Below, piece after piece: positions 8,292 through 17,190 of a stretch of DNA of 64,000 nt; position 1 is the first letter of the stretch, and each line of letters starts with the position of its first letter. The notes beneath the pieces were generated by a model. That model had not been told where the DNA came from. It saw only the letters and a program-made list of their open reading frames with translations, and searched no databases. This DNA is from Arthrobacter_E sp041360795 (GTDB lineage: Bacteria > Actinomycetota > Actinomycetes > Actinomycetales > Micrococcaceae): NCBI RefSeq assembly GCF_041360795.1, contig NZ_JBFUPW010000001.1:868001-932000 (forward strand), in the 5' to 3' direction. The translations under genes were made by a program, and so were the position numbers.

Positions 8292-9193
8292 CAGAGTGCG
8301 TTCCTTCCGCGGGTCAGCGAGAGCTGGAGCAGGGAGATGAGGACCGCGACGACGAAGAAGATCGTCGCGTTGGCCATCTGGTAGCCGTAGTCGCCGCCGT
8401 TGAAGCCGGCGATGATGCTCATGGCGATGCTGCGGGTCGAGGTGCCCGGACCGCCGTCGGTGAGGCCCTTGATGATGTCGTAGGCGTTGAGGAAGCCCTT
8501 GAAGCCGAGGATGACGTTGATGACCACGTACCCGGCCACGAGCGGCATGGTCACCCGCAGGAGCTGCTGCGTCTTGCTGGCGCCGTCCAGATCGGCCGCT
8601 TCGTAGACATCGCCCGGGACCGAGAGGAGCCCCGCGATGTAGATGAGCAGTGTGCCGGGGATGGCCTGCCAGGCGGTCACGGCCACGATCGCCACCCACG
8701 CGAGGTCCGGGTTGGCGAGCAGGCTCGTCTGGAGCCAGGTCACGCCCGTGGCCGTGCCGACGGCGGGCAGCGAGTTCGAGAACAGGAAGTTGAAGACGTA
8801 CGCGATGATGATGCCCGAGATGACCATCGGGATCACGAAGACGGTGCGGAGCCCGGTCTTGAAACGGATGCGCGCCGTGAGCCCGATCGCCAGGAGGAAG
8901 GCGATCACGTTGACCACGAGCACGGTCACGATCGAGAAGCCGAACGTGAACAGGTAGCTCTGCAGGATGGCCGGGTCGCTGAACAGGGCGATGTAGTTGG
9001 TCAGGCCGTTGAAGCTCCAGTCGCCCACGCCGATGGAGTCGGTGAAGCTGAACGTGATGCCGATGACGCCGGGCACCGTGATGGCCAGGGTGAACAGGAC
9101 GAGGCTCGGCAGCAGGAAGAGCCAGTAGACGGGTTCGACACGACGGCGGCTGCGGCGCACCGCGGTTCCCGCAGTGCTGGTGGAGGTGCTCAC
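8291..9193 (-). CDS. Carbohydrate ABC transporter permease (MalF type)
   Basis: A 300-residue membrane permease with an Arg-rich N terminus (VRRSRRRVEP), about six transmembrane helices and an EAA-like loop YEAADLDGASKTQQL near residue 200. GTG 9193 overlaps the stop of the binding-protein gene by four bases; a long in-frame extension upstream is a shadow of that gene. It pairs with the following permease in a CUT1 importer. Confidence 0.92.
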   Translation of the reverse strand: MSTSTSTAGTAVRRSRRRVEPVYWLFLLPSLVLFTLAITVPGVIGITFSFTDSIGVGDWSFNGLTNYIALFSDPAILQSYLFTFGFSIVTVLVVNVIAFLLAIGLTARIRFKTGLRTVFVIPMVISGIIIAYVFNFLFSNSLPAVGTATGVTWLQTSLLANPDLAWVAIVAVTAWQAIPGTLLIYIAGLLSVPGDVYEAADLDGASKTQQLLRVTMPLVAGYVVINVILGFKGFLNAYDIIKGLTDGGPGTSTRSIAMSIIAGFNGGDYGYQMANATIFFVVAVLISLLQLSLTRGRNAL

Positions 9194-10482
9194 TTCGTCT
9201 TCTCCTTCGTGGCCGGCGCCCGGAACGCGAGCCGCGCCCAGTCGGCGTCCAGGGTGCGCAGGGTGGCTTCGGGCTGGGCGCCGAGGGCGATCGCCTGGGC
9301 GTAGTTGAAGACCGGGATGGTCTTCGGGATGAGCACCGAGGGACCCTGGTAGACCTTGCCCTGGTCGACGTAGGGGATCATCCCGGCGACCCGCGGATCC
9401 TTCGGAGGCGCGGCGCCCTTGAGCGGGGTGAACCCCAGCTGGGAGTCGTTGTACGCCTGGATGTGCTGGGGCTTGTAGAGGTAGTCCAGGAACGCCCGGG
9501 CGGCTTCCCGGTGCTTCGAGGCCTGGGGCACCATGGCCGCGAGGTCCAGGTTGACCCGCACGGCCAGGTCCTTCTCGTTGTTCGTCATGGGCAGGGGGAA
9601 GGTTCCGAGTTCCAGATCGGGCGCCGTCTTGGCGATCTCGCTGAACGCCCACGGCCCTTGCAGGTACATGGCGGCCTTGCCCTGGGCGAAGGCGAGGTTG
9701 CCGTCGCCGTAGGTCTGGCTGGCGGCGTTCTTGTTGGTGTACTTCAGGAGCTGCTGCATCTTGGCCAGCGGCCCGGCGAAAGCCTTCGAGAACGACGTCT
9801 TCGACGTCGTGCCCACCGTGTCGCCTTCGGCGGCGAGCCGCTGGTAGAAGTCCACGACATCGAGCGAGCCGCCCACGGCGTAATCGAACCAGCCCTGGCC
9901 GACCGTCCAGTTGTCCATGATGGTCGCCTGGAAGGGAGTGACGCCGGAGGCTTTGAGGGCCTCACAGGCGGCGAGCAACTGATCCCAGGTCTTCGGCACG
10001 GCGATGCCGTGGGCGGCGAAGATCTTCTTGTCGTAGATGACCGAGGACGCCATGACGGAGTAGGGGAGTGCGCTCTGCCGTCCCTCGCAATGTCCGTACT
10101 GATCCAGCAGGGGCTGGTAGTCCTGGCGGATCTGACCCGCGGCGGCCGTCCCGCTCAGATCGCTGAGCGCGCAGCGGTCGATGAACCGCGAGACTTCGGT
10201 GTTGTAGTTCGCCAGCATCAGATCCGGCGGGTTGCCGCGGACGAAACTCGCCGAGACCACGTCCACACCCGAGGTGTCCAGCACCACCCGCGTCTTGTCC
10301 TGCGAGGCGTTGTACTCGTTCACCAGCTTGGTCATGAAGGGGATCGCTTCGCGCTTGCTGAAGGTGAAACGGATGGTCTCCGTCCCGCCGTCGCTCGCAC
10401 ACCCTGAGAGCAGGCCGCCCAGTAGGGCGAGGCTCAACGCCAGCCCCGCTGTGCGCTTGGCCCGTGTCGGTTTCACAGACAC
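9190..10482 (-). CDS. Sugar ABC transporter substrate-binding lipoprotein
   Basis: A 430-residue extracytoplasmic solute-binding protein, family 1. The signal peptide has basic KPTRAKR, a hydrophobic stretch and lipobox LLSGC (Cys about residue 28), so it is lipid-anchored to the membrane. GTG 10482 is preceded by AAAGGA at good spacing. It is the first gene of the sugar operon and provides substrate capture for the permeases. Downstream alpha-glucosidases imply an alpha-glucoside ligand (maltose, isomaltose, trehalose or sucrose class); this is inference. Confidence 0.92.
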   Translation of the reverse strand: MSVKPTRAKRTAGLALSLALLGGLLSGCASDGGTETIRFTFSKREAIPFMTKLVNEYNASQDKTRVVLDTSGVDVVSASFVRGNPPDLMLANYNTEVSRFIDRCALSDLSGTAAAGQIRQDYQPLLDQYGHCEGRQSALPYSVMASSVIYDKKIFAAHGIAVPKTWDQLLAACEALKASGVTPFQATIMDNWTVGQGWFDYAVGGSLDVVDFYQRLAAEGDTVGTTSKTSFSKAFAGPLAKMQQLLKYTNKNAASQTYGDGNLAFAQGKAAMYLQGPWAFSEIAKTAPDLELGTFPLPMTNNEKDLAVRVNLDLAAMVPQASKHREAARAFLDYLYKPQHIQAYNDSQLGFTPLKGAAPPKDPRVAGMIPYVDQGKVYQGPSVLIPKTIPVFNYAQAIALGAQPEATLRTLDADWARLAFRAPATKEKTK

Positions 10483-10711
10483 CGTTGTCCTTTCGTCGTG
10501 CGGTGCTCGGACCGCAGGCGCCGGGCGGGAAGTCCTTCTGAGAGTTGCCGGGCGAGTTTAGATAGGAGGTAAATTTATAACCCATCAGCAGTATAGGCGT
10601 GATCCGTCTCACGCCGTCAAGCGCGGGCGGCCCATGTTTCGCCGCCTCGTTTCATGAGTTAGATTTCAGAGCAGGCCCGCGGACGGGCCTCGCGGGCAGA
10701 AGGAGTGTGGG
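10483..10711. promoter_or_regulatory. Divergent control region of the sugar locus
   Basis: The 229-bp gap between the divergent binding-protein operon and the ROK repressor is markedly AT-richer than its surroundings. It holds the dyad-like GGTAAATTTATAACC (10568-10582) and two similar boxes, GAGTTTAGAT (10553-10562) and GAGTTAGATTT further right. AAATTT-centred dyads are typical ROK-regulator sites, so these are candidate operators. None was tested against a motif. Confidence 0.4.
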
Positions 10712-11944
10712 GTGTCGATGATGAGCGAGACCGCGCCTTCGACTCAGGTGGTGCGCAGGATCAACGCACGAGCCATGCTTCAGGCGATGCGCGGGGCCGG
10801 AGTCCTCACGGGGACCGAGCTCATGGCGGGAACCGGCCTGTCCCGCGCCACGGTCATCTCGATCTGCGATGAACTCGTGCGGCTCGGCTGGCTCCGGGAG
10901 CTGGAGAACCAGCGGGACGCGGGCGACTACGTCAAGGGCCGACCCGCGCGCCGGTTCGTGTTCGACGACCGCGCCGCAAGCGTGCTCGGCATCGACATCG
11001 GCGCCCACAAGATCACCGCCATCGTGGCCGACATGGCCGGCGCGCCCCTGTCCCAGGTGACCCTGCCGTTCCCCGCCGACAACGTCGCCGCCGACGAGCG
11101 TGCGGACGTCCTGGACCGCCTCGCCGCTCAGGCGCTCGCCGACGCCGGCGTCACCGCGGACTCCGTGCTCGCGGTCGCTGTGGGCGTGGCCGCGCCGGTC
11201 GGCCGGGACGGGAACGTCCTCACGGTCCAGGAGTTCTGGCGGTCCTTCGACGTCCGGGCGATCGTCTCCGAACGCCATGGCTGGCACGTGCTCCTGGAGA
11301 ACGACGCCAACCTCGCCGCGCTCGCGGAACGCTGGATGGGCGTCGCACAGGGCATCGACAACCTTGCGGTCATGCTGGCCGGTGACCGGCTCGGTTCCGG
11401 CGTCCTCGAATCCGGCCGCCTCCTGCACGGCCAGCTCGGCGGCTTCGGCGAACTCGGCTACCTGGAGCACCTCGACGGGGTGGGCGACACGCACGGCATC
11501 GCGCACCATGTGGCTCAGTGGGCGCGGGAAGCGCTCGACGACGGCGCGGACACCACCTTGCGCGTCCTCTGCGGCGGGGACCCCTCCGCACTGAGCGCGG
11601 AGATGGTGTTCTCGGCCGCGGCGGACGGAGACGCGACCGCCGTCGGGATCCTCGACAGGGTGGCCCGGCGCATGGCCCGCGTCATCGGCGCGCTGAGCAC
11701 CATGGTGAATCCGGAAGCAGTCGTCATCGCAGGCGCCGTGGCCGAGTCGGCGGGGGCCCTGCTGCCGGGCATCGAGCGGGAGCTGCCGCGCTTCACCCAT
11801 ACCCCGCCGCGGGTGCTCACCTCGTCCCTGGGGGAGGGCATCGTGTCCCTCGGAGCCGTCCGCCACGCCCTTGATTACGTCGAGGAGAATGCGCTGGACG
11901 TGTACCCTGCATCGCTGCGCACAGGCTCGCCGGAGCGCGCCTGA
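10712..11944 (+). CDS. ROK-family transcriptional regulator
   Basis: A 410-residue ROK repressor: N-terminal winged HTH (about residues 15-65, TGLSRATVISICDEL) joined to a sugar-kinase-like fold that begins GIDIGAHKIT (near residue 93). Kinase-type catalytic motifs are degenerate (for example LENDANLAAL), and the canonical zinc-binding CGxxGCxE motif is not evident, replaced by GGFGELGYLE. GTG 10712 was taken from the coding frame. It is divergent from the ABC/glucosidase operon and is the likely local repressor, released by imported sugar or its product. Confidence 0.9.
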   Translation: MSMMSETAPSTQVVRRINARAMLQAMRGAGVLTGTELMAGTGLSRATVISICDELVRLGWLRELENQRDAGDYVKGRPARRFVFDDRAASVLGIDIGAHKITAIVADMAGAPLSQVTLPFPADNVAADERADVLDRLAAQALADAGVTADSVLAVAVGVAAPVGRDGNVLTVQEFWRSFDVRAIVSERHGWHVLLENDANLAALAERWMGVAQGIDNLAVMLAGDRLGSGVLESGRLLHGQLGGFGELGYLEHLDGVGDTHGIAHHVAQWAREALDDGADTTLRVLCGGDPSALSAEMVFSAAADGDATAVGILDRVARRMARVIGALSTMVNPEAVVIAGAVAESAGALLPGIERELPRFTHTPPRVLTSSLGEGIVSLGAVRHALDYVEENALDVYPASLRTGSPERA

Positions 11945-12047
11945 CCCGGGCCGGTGCAGGCGCGCAGGGTCCCGCCCGCGCGCCGTCGGGGCTCTATGCT
12001 TGATGAGGAGCTGGGACCCAGCTCCGAACGTAGAAGTGCGAGGGCAG

Positions 12048-13376
12048 ATGTCGATGAGTAGTGTGCTGACCATCCGGGGCGGGGTTCCGCTCAGTGGCAA
12101 GGTTTCCGTGCGGGGCGCCAAGAATCTGGTGCCCAAGGCGATGGTCGCGGCACTGCTCGGCAGCGAGCCCTCCGTGCTCCGCAACGTCCCGGAGATCAAG
12201 GACGTCGAGGTCGTCACCAGCCTGCTCCAGCTGCACGGCGTGACGGTGGTGAAGGACCCGGTGACCGGGGATCTGAGCCTGGACCCGGCCAACGCCAGGA
12301 ACGCCTCCCACACCGAGATCGACGCGCACGCCGGTGACTCCCGCATCCCGATCCTGCTCTGTGGACCGCTCATCCACGCGATCGGCGCGGCCTTCATCCC
12401 GGACCTCGGCGGCTGCCGCATCGGCGACCGGCCCATCGACTTCCACCTGGCCGTCCTGCGCAAGTTCGGCGCCGTGGTGGAGAAGACCGGCAACGGCATC
12501 CACCTCTCGGCGCCGGAAGGCCTCAAGGGCGCCAAGATCACCCTCGACTACCCGAGCGTCGGCGCCACCGAGCAGGTACTGCTCTCCGCCACCCGTGCCG
12601 AGGGCATCACGGAGCTGCGCGGCGCCGCCATGGAACCCGAAGTGGTGGACCTCATCGCGGTGCTCCAGAAGATGGGCGCCATCATCAGTATCCAGATGGA
12701 TCGCACCATCCGGATCGAAGGCGTCTCCGAGCTGCGCGGTTACGATCACCGCGCCCTTCCCGACCGCAACGAGACGGCCTCCTGGGCCTCCGCCGCGCTC
12801 GTGACCCAGGGCGACATCTTCGTCGAGGGCGCCGCCCAGCACGACATGATGACCTTCCTGAACACCTACCGGAAGGTGGGCGGCGGCATGGACATCATGG
12901 ACGAGGGCATCCGCTTCTACCACCCGGGCGGCAAGCTGAACCCGCTCGTGCTCGAGACCGATGTGCACCCCGGATTCATGACCGACTGGCAGCAGCCCCT
13001 CGTGGTGGCCCTGACCCAGGCGGACGGTGTCTCGATCGTGCACGAGACGGTCTACGAGAACCGCTTCGGCTTCACCCAGGCCCTCACCCGCATGGGCGCG
13101 AGCATTCAGCTGCACCGCGAATGCCTCGGCAGCGTGCCGTGCCGCTTCGGGCAGAGGAACTTCCTCCACTCGGCCGTCATCTCCGGCTCCACGCCACTGG
13201 TGGGACGGGACATCGACGTCCCGGATCTGCGGGGCGGCTTCAGCCACCTGATCGCGGCCTTCGCCGCCACGGGCGTCTCCCGCGTCACCGGCACCGAGGT
13301 CATCCAGCGCGGTTACGAGCGTTTCACCGAGAAGATCGCCGGGCTCGGCGCCGATTTCGAACTCACCGGAGCGTAG
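12048..13376 (+). CDS. murA: UDP-N-acetylglucosamine 1-carboxyvinyltransferase
   Basis: A MurA-type EPSP-synthase-fold enzyme (442 residues), transferring enolpyruvate to UDP-GlcNAc in the first committed step of peptidoglycan synthesis. The N-terminal GAKNL and the active-site loop Cys in GGCRIGDRP (about C123) are intact, which predicts fosfomycin sensitivity. The start may be ATG 12048 or ATG 12054; the latter sits nine bases after AGGG. It heads a tightly packed run murA-plsC-gpsA-ddl for envelope synthesis. Internal residues differ from E. coli MurA, so a MurA-like paralogue cannot be excluded. Confidence 0.9.
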   Translation: MSMSSVLTIRGGVPLSGKVSVRGAKNLVPKAMVAALLGSEPSVLRNVPEIKDVEVVTSLLQLHGVTVVKDPVTGDLSLDPANARNASHTEIDAHAGDSRIPILLCGPLIHAIGAAFIPDLGGCRIGDRPIDFHLAVLRKFGAVVEKTGNGIHLSAPEGLKGAKITLDYPSVGATEQVLLSATRAEGITELRGAAMEPEVVDLIAVLQKMGAIISIQMDRTIRIEGVSELRGYDHRALPDRNETASWASAALVTQGDIFVEGAAQHDMMTFLNTYRKVGGGMDIMDEGIRFYHPGGKLNPLVLETDVHPGFMTDWQQPLVVALTQADGVSIVHETVYENRFGFTQALTRMGASIQLHRECLGSVPCRFGQRNFLHSAVISGSTPLVGRDIDVPDLRGGFSHLIAAFAATGVSRVTGTEVIQRGYERFTEKIAGLGADFELTGA

Positions 13377-13382
13377 AACCCC

Positions 13383-14192
13383 ATGGGGAAGACCGAGATG
13401 ACTCAGCACGGCATGAAGGAGAGCCTGGGGACCCGGGCCACCTTCGCCTTCCTGGCCGGCGTGCTCCGGCCCCTCATCAACCTGGTGCTCTCCAAGCGCT
13501 GGGAAGGCCTGGAGAACCTGCCCGAGGGCGGTTTCATCGCCGCGCCCAATCACGTCACGGAGATCGACCCGGTCGTGGTGGGGCACATGCTCTACAACGC
13601 CAAGCGCCCGCCGCACTTCCTCGCCAAGGCGAGCCTGTTCAAGATCCCTGTGTTCGGACGCCTGCTGCACAGTTCGCGGCAGATCCCGGTGGAGCGCACC
13701 ACTGCCGGAGCGAACAACTCGCTCAAGGTGGCGCAGGAGGTGGTGGACGCCGGTGGCTCGATCATCATCTATCCGGAGGGCACCCTGACGCGTGACCCCG
13801 ATCTGTGGCCCATGAAGGGGCACACAGGCGCGGCCCGGCTGGCGCTGCAGACCGGCGCGCCGGTCGTGCCGATCGGCCACTGGGGCGCCCAGGAACTCTT
13901 TCCGCGCTACGCCAAGAAGCTCCACGTCTTCCCACGGAAGACGGTGCGTGTCGTGGTGGGCCCGCCGGTGGATCTGGAGGACCTGCGCGGCAAACCGATG
14001 ACCAAGACCGTGCTCGCCGAGGCCACCACGCGCATCATGAACGCCGTGACCGCCCTGGTCGCGGAGCTCCGGCAGGAGCCGGCGCCGGCCGAGCGCTGGG
14101 ACCCGGCGGCCCACGGCCAGAGCGCCACGGGCCGGCTCGACTCGACGGGCGCCACTCCGGCCTCGAAGAACGACGACGGCGGCGCCGCGTGA
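13383..14192 (+). CDS. plsC: 1-acyl-sn-glycerol-3-phosphate acyltransferase
   Basis: A 269-residue lysophosphatidate acyltransferase acting at the inner membrane to make phosphatidic acid. The catalytic HX4D motif NHVTEID and the substrate-binding YPEGT motif are visible, and the N-terminal hydrophobic stretch (about residues 17-33) can contact the membrane. It starts six bases after murA and its stop overlaps a possible gpsA GTG. The C-terminal 30 residues are low-complexity Ala/Gly/Ser-rich. Confidence 0.93.
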   Translation: MGKTEMTQHGMKESLGTRATFAFLAGVLRPLINLVLSKRWEGLENLPEGGFIAAPNHVTEIDPVVVGHMLYNAKRPPHFLAKASLFKIPVFGRLLHSSRQIPVERTTAGANNSLKVAQEVVDAGGSIIIYPEGTLTRDPDLWPMKGHTGAARLALQTGAPVVPIGHWGAQELFPRYAKKLHVFPRKTVRVVVGPPVDLEDLRGKPMTKTVLAEATTRIMNAVTALVAELRQEPAPAERWDPAAHGQSATGRLDSTGATPASKNDDGGAA

Positions 14193-14230
14193 GCGCTCAC
14201 GCCACCGGCACCGCACCAGGGAAGGCAGCT

Positions 14231-15253
14231 GTGGAGAAGATCGCCGTCATGGGCGCCGGTTCCTGGGGGACCACTTTCGCGAAGGTCCTGGGCGACGCCG
14301 CCCTCGCGGCGGGCGAACCCCGGGACATCGTGCTCTGGGCCCGGCGTGCCGAGGCCGCGGAGGAGATCAACCGCGAGCACCGCAACAGCCGCTACCTGCA
14401 GCAGATCCCCTTGCCGGACGCGGTGCGTGCCACGGACAGTGCCGTCGAGGCCCTGCGGGACGCCGCCGTCGTCGTGCTGGCGGTCCCTGCGCAGTCCCTG
14501 CGTGAGCAGCTGCGTGCCTGGAAGGACGCCGTGGCGCCCGGTGCGCTCGTGGTCTCCCTCATGAAGGGGCTGGAGCGCGGCACGGATGAGCGGATGAGCG
14601 AGGTGATCGCCCAGGAGTGGGGGACTCCGGAGTCTCAGATCCTGGTGCTCTCCGGCCCGAACCTGGCCATGGAGATCGCCCGCGAGGAGCCCACGGCCTC
14701 CGTGGTGGCGTGCGCGGACGAGGCCATGGCGCAGCGCGTCGCGGAACTCTGCACGGCGCCGTACTTCCGCCCGTACATGAGCTCGGACGTGGTCGGGGTC
14801 GAGATCGGGGGCATCGTCAAGAACGTCATCGCGCTGGCCGTGGGCATCTGCGAGGGCCGGGACATGGGGGACAACACCAAGGCCTCCGTGATCACGCGTG
14901 GCCTCGCCGAGACAACCCGCCTGGCGCTGGTACTGGGCGGTGAAGCCCACACCCTGGCCGGTCTGGCCGGCCTGGGCGACCTCGTGGCGACGTGCGCGTC
15001 ACCGCTGTCCCGCAACCACACGGCCGGCAAGCTGCTGGGCCAGGGACTGACGCTGGATGAAGTGGTGGAACGCATGACCCAGACGGCCGAGGGTGTGAAG
15101 TCCGCGGACGCCGTGCAGGAGCTGGCGGCGCGTCAGGGCGTCGAGATGCCCATCACCGCCGCCGTCGTGGCGGTGCTCGCCGGTAAGCTGGCTGTCGAGG
15201 ATCTGGGCCCGCTGCTCCTGAACCGCTCCTTGAAGTCCGAGGACGGCTACTGA
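14231..15253 (+). CDS. gpsA: NAD(P)-dependent glycerol-3-phosphate dehydrogenase
   Basis: A 340-residue GpsA that reduces dihydroxyacetone phosphate to sn-glycerol-3-phosphate for phospholipids. It has the Rossmann motif GAGSWGT (residues 8-14) and the family elements SGPNLA and KNVIALAVG. GTG 14231 follows GGGAAGG at 5 nt and gives the family length; GTG 14189, overlapping the plsC stop, would add 14 residues. It supplies the substrate for PlsC chemistry, which fits the gene pair. Confidence 0.94.
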   Translation: MEKIAVMGAGSWGTTFAKVLGDAALAAGEPRDIVLWARRAEAAEEINREHRNSRYLQQIPLPDAVRATDSAVEALRDAAVVVLAVPAQSLREQLRAWKDAVAPGALVVSLMKGLERGTDERMSEVIAQEWGTPESQILVLSGPNLAMEIAREEPTASVVACADEAMAQRVAELCTAPYFRPYMSSDVVGVEIGGIVKNVIALAVGICEGRDMGDNTKASVITRGLAETTRLALVLGGEAHTLAGLAGLGDLVATCASPLSRNHTAGKLLGQGLTLDEVVERMTQTAEGVKSADAVQELAARQGVEMPITAAVVAVLAGKLAVEDLGPLLLNRSLKSEDGY

Positions 15254-15321
15254 GCCGGCGCTCCCAGCCACGACCCGCACCACCGACGACCCGCATCACC
15301 GACGACCCGAACGGAACCACT

Positions 15322-16437
15322 GTGACTGACGCCCGGAAGCCCCGCATCGCCGTCCTCTTCGGAGGACGCTCCAGTGAGCACGCCGTCAGCTGTGTCACCG
15401 CAGCGGGCGTGCTGGGAGCCATCGACCGGGACAAGTACGACGTGATCCCGATCGGCATCGCCAAGACGGGCCAGTGGGTGCTGCCCGAGGGTGATCTGGA
15501 CCAGTGGTCGCTCACCGCGGACGCCCTGCCCGAGGTCACCCCCGGGGACGCCACCGTGGCCCTGGCCGAGATCGGGGGCGAACACCAGCTGATCGTGGCG
15601 GCGCCGGACCAGGTGCCCACCGAGCTGGGCCAGGTGGACGTCGTCTTCCCCCTGCTGCACGGACCCTTCGGCGAGGACGGGACAGTTCAGGGGCTCCTGG
15701 AGCTCAGCGACACCCGTTATGTGGGCGCCGGCGTGCTGGCCTCGGCTATCGGAATGGACAAGCACTTCATGAAGGTGGTCTTCGAGGCCGCCGGGCTGAA
15801 GGTCGGACCGTACGTCGCCGTGACCGACCGTCAGTGGCTCCGTGACCCCGCCGGCGTGCGTCGCCAGGTGGAAGAACTGGGCTTCCCCGTCTTCGTCAAG
15901 CCCGCGCGAGCCGGTTCCAGCATGGGCATCTCCAAGGTGGACCGCATGGAGGATCTGGATGCCGCCATCGAGGAGGCCCGCAGGCATGATCCGAAGCTCG
16001 TGATCGAGGCCGGGATCGTCGGCCGTGAGATCGAGTGCGCCGTGCTCGAAGGCCGGGGCACCGATGAGCCGCGGGCGTCGCTGCCCGCCGAGATCGCCGT
16101 GGCCGTGGGGGAGCACTCCTTCTACGACTTCGAAGCCAAGTACGTGGACAACGCCGCATCGCTCAGCTGCCCGGCGGACCTGCCGGAGGAGGCCATCGCC
16201 GAGGTCCGGAAGCTCGCGGGCGTCGCCTTCGACGCGATCGGGGCCGAAGGACTGAGCCGCGTGGACTTCTTCTACACCCCGGACGGCGACTTCATCATCA
16301 ACGAGATCAACACGCTGCCCGGCTTCACCCCCAAGAGCATGTACCCGCAGATGTGGGCCGCCACGGGCCTGAGCTACACCGAGCTGATCGACGAGCTCAT
16401 CCACCTCGCGTTGCACCGCAAGACCGGGCTGCGCTGA
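15322..16437 (+). CDS. ddl: D-alanine--D-alanine ligase
   Basis: A 371-residue ATP-grasp ligase that makes the D-Ala-D-Ala dipeptide of the peptidoglycan stem. N-terminal VLFGGRSSEH, HGPFGEDGT, the ATP-grasp core KPARAGSSMGISKV and the metal-binding FIINEINTLPGFT are all present. GTG 15322 begins the coding frame. It closes the envelope run and is followed by a hairpin terminator facing the converging lipoprotein gene. Confidence 0.96.
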   Translation: MTDARKPRIAVLFGGRSSEHAVSCVTAAGVLGAIDRDKYDVIPIGIAKTGQWVLPEGDLDQWSLTADALPEVTPGDATVALAEIGGEHQLIVAAPDQVPTELGQVDVVFPLLHGPFGEDGTVQGLLELSDTRYVGAGVLASAIGMDKHFMKVVFEAAGLKVGPYVAVTDRQWLRDPAGVRRQVEELGFPVFVKPARAGSSMGISKVDRMEDLDAAIEEARRHDPKLVIEAGIVGREIECAVLEGRGTDEPRASLPAEIAVAVGEHSFYDFEAKYVDNAASLSCPADLPEEAIAEVRKLAGVAFDAIGAEGLSRVDFFYTPDGDFIINEINTLPGFTPKSMYPQMWAATGLSYTELIDELIHLALHRKTGLR

Positions 16438-16452
16438 CCCAGGCATACAGAG

Positions 16453-16480
16453 GGCCCCCTCCGTTCGCGGTGGGGGCCTT
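16453..16480. terminator. Terminator after ddl
   Basis: GGCCCCC (16453-16459) pairs with GGGGGCC (16472-16478), with an inner CCG/CGG pairing around a TTCG loop and TT after the stem. It lies between convergent ddl and the DUF3515 gene. Confidence 0.8.
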
Positions 16481-16514
16481 CTCCGTCAGGGCTTCCCCTG
16501 CCGAGGGCGACTGC

Positions 16515-17048
16515 CTACTTGCCGCTGCCCGGGAGGTTCTGAAGATCCTCCTGGCCCACGCACTTCTTGGTCGCCTTGATCTTGCTGGCGGGCGCCGAGA
16601 GATCGGCGAGCACCGTGGCGGAGGAGATCTTCCCCGGATCCAGGAGCACCTCCACGGCAGGCGTGCGACCGAACGTCGTCAGGGTGTAGATCGGATTCCC
16701 CTTCTCGCCTTCCTTGATGACCCAGTCCACGCCGTTGACGGTGGCGCACCGGTCCTTCGTCGGCCCGGGCGGGGTGACGCCGCAGCGCAGGATCACCAGG
16801 GACGGGTCGCCCCACGCGGCCGTGGCCTGGGCGTTCGTCTTCCGCAGCGCCGCGTCGCCGATCTTGTCCGGAAGCGCCACCATCATGGGCGCGCAATCCG
16901 GGTTGGCCGCATCCTTGGCCGGGGTGACGTCGACGGCGGGTGAACAGGCGCTGAGGGCGAAGACGGAGCCCAGCGAGAGGGCCAGCAGGGCCGCCGGTTT
17001 CGGGAGCTTCCGGGCCGCGGACCGCGGGGCAGGACGGGTGACACGCAT
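16515..17048 (-). CDS. DUF3515 lipoprotein
   Basis: A 177-residue exported lipoprotein with a basic N terminus, a hydrophobic core and lipobox ALSAC (Cys about 35). The mature part matches the actinobacterial DUF3515 pattern (CAPMMVALPDKIG, LRCGV) and keeps three further Cys residues (ILRCGV, DRCATV, KKCVG) that could form disulphides. Function is unknown. The family is normally found between ddl and thiL, exactly as here, but on the opposite strand to both. Confidence 0.88.
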   Translation of the reverse strand: MRVTRPAPRSAARKLPKPAALLALSLGSVFALSACSPAVDVTPAKDAANPDCAPMMVALPDKIGDAALRKTNAQATAAWGDPSLVILRCGVTPPGPTKDRCATVNGVDWVIKEGEKGNPIYTLTTFGRTPAVEVLLDPGKISSATVLADLSAPASKIKATKKCVGQEDLQNLPGSGK

Positions 17049-17190
17049 GGCACCAGCCTACCGAGCTTCGCTGGGAGCCCTTGTCAGGAGACGGTCGCGC
17101 GGTGGCGCCGTCCGGCCTCCCCGCACCGGATGACAGGTCCTCGCCGGGAACGTTTGACGCTCCGGGCCGGAAGTTGGATAGCGTTGCCGT

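Noticed and set aside
11994..14216. 740-codon minus-strand frame over murA and plsC
   Set aside because: Antisense shadow; its length reflects GC bias, and both plus-strand genes are complete with conserved motifs.
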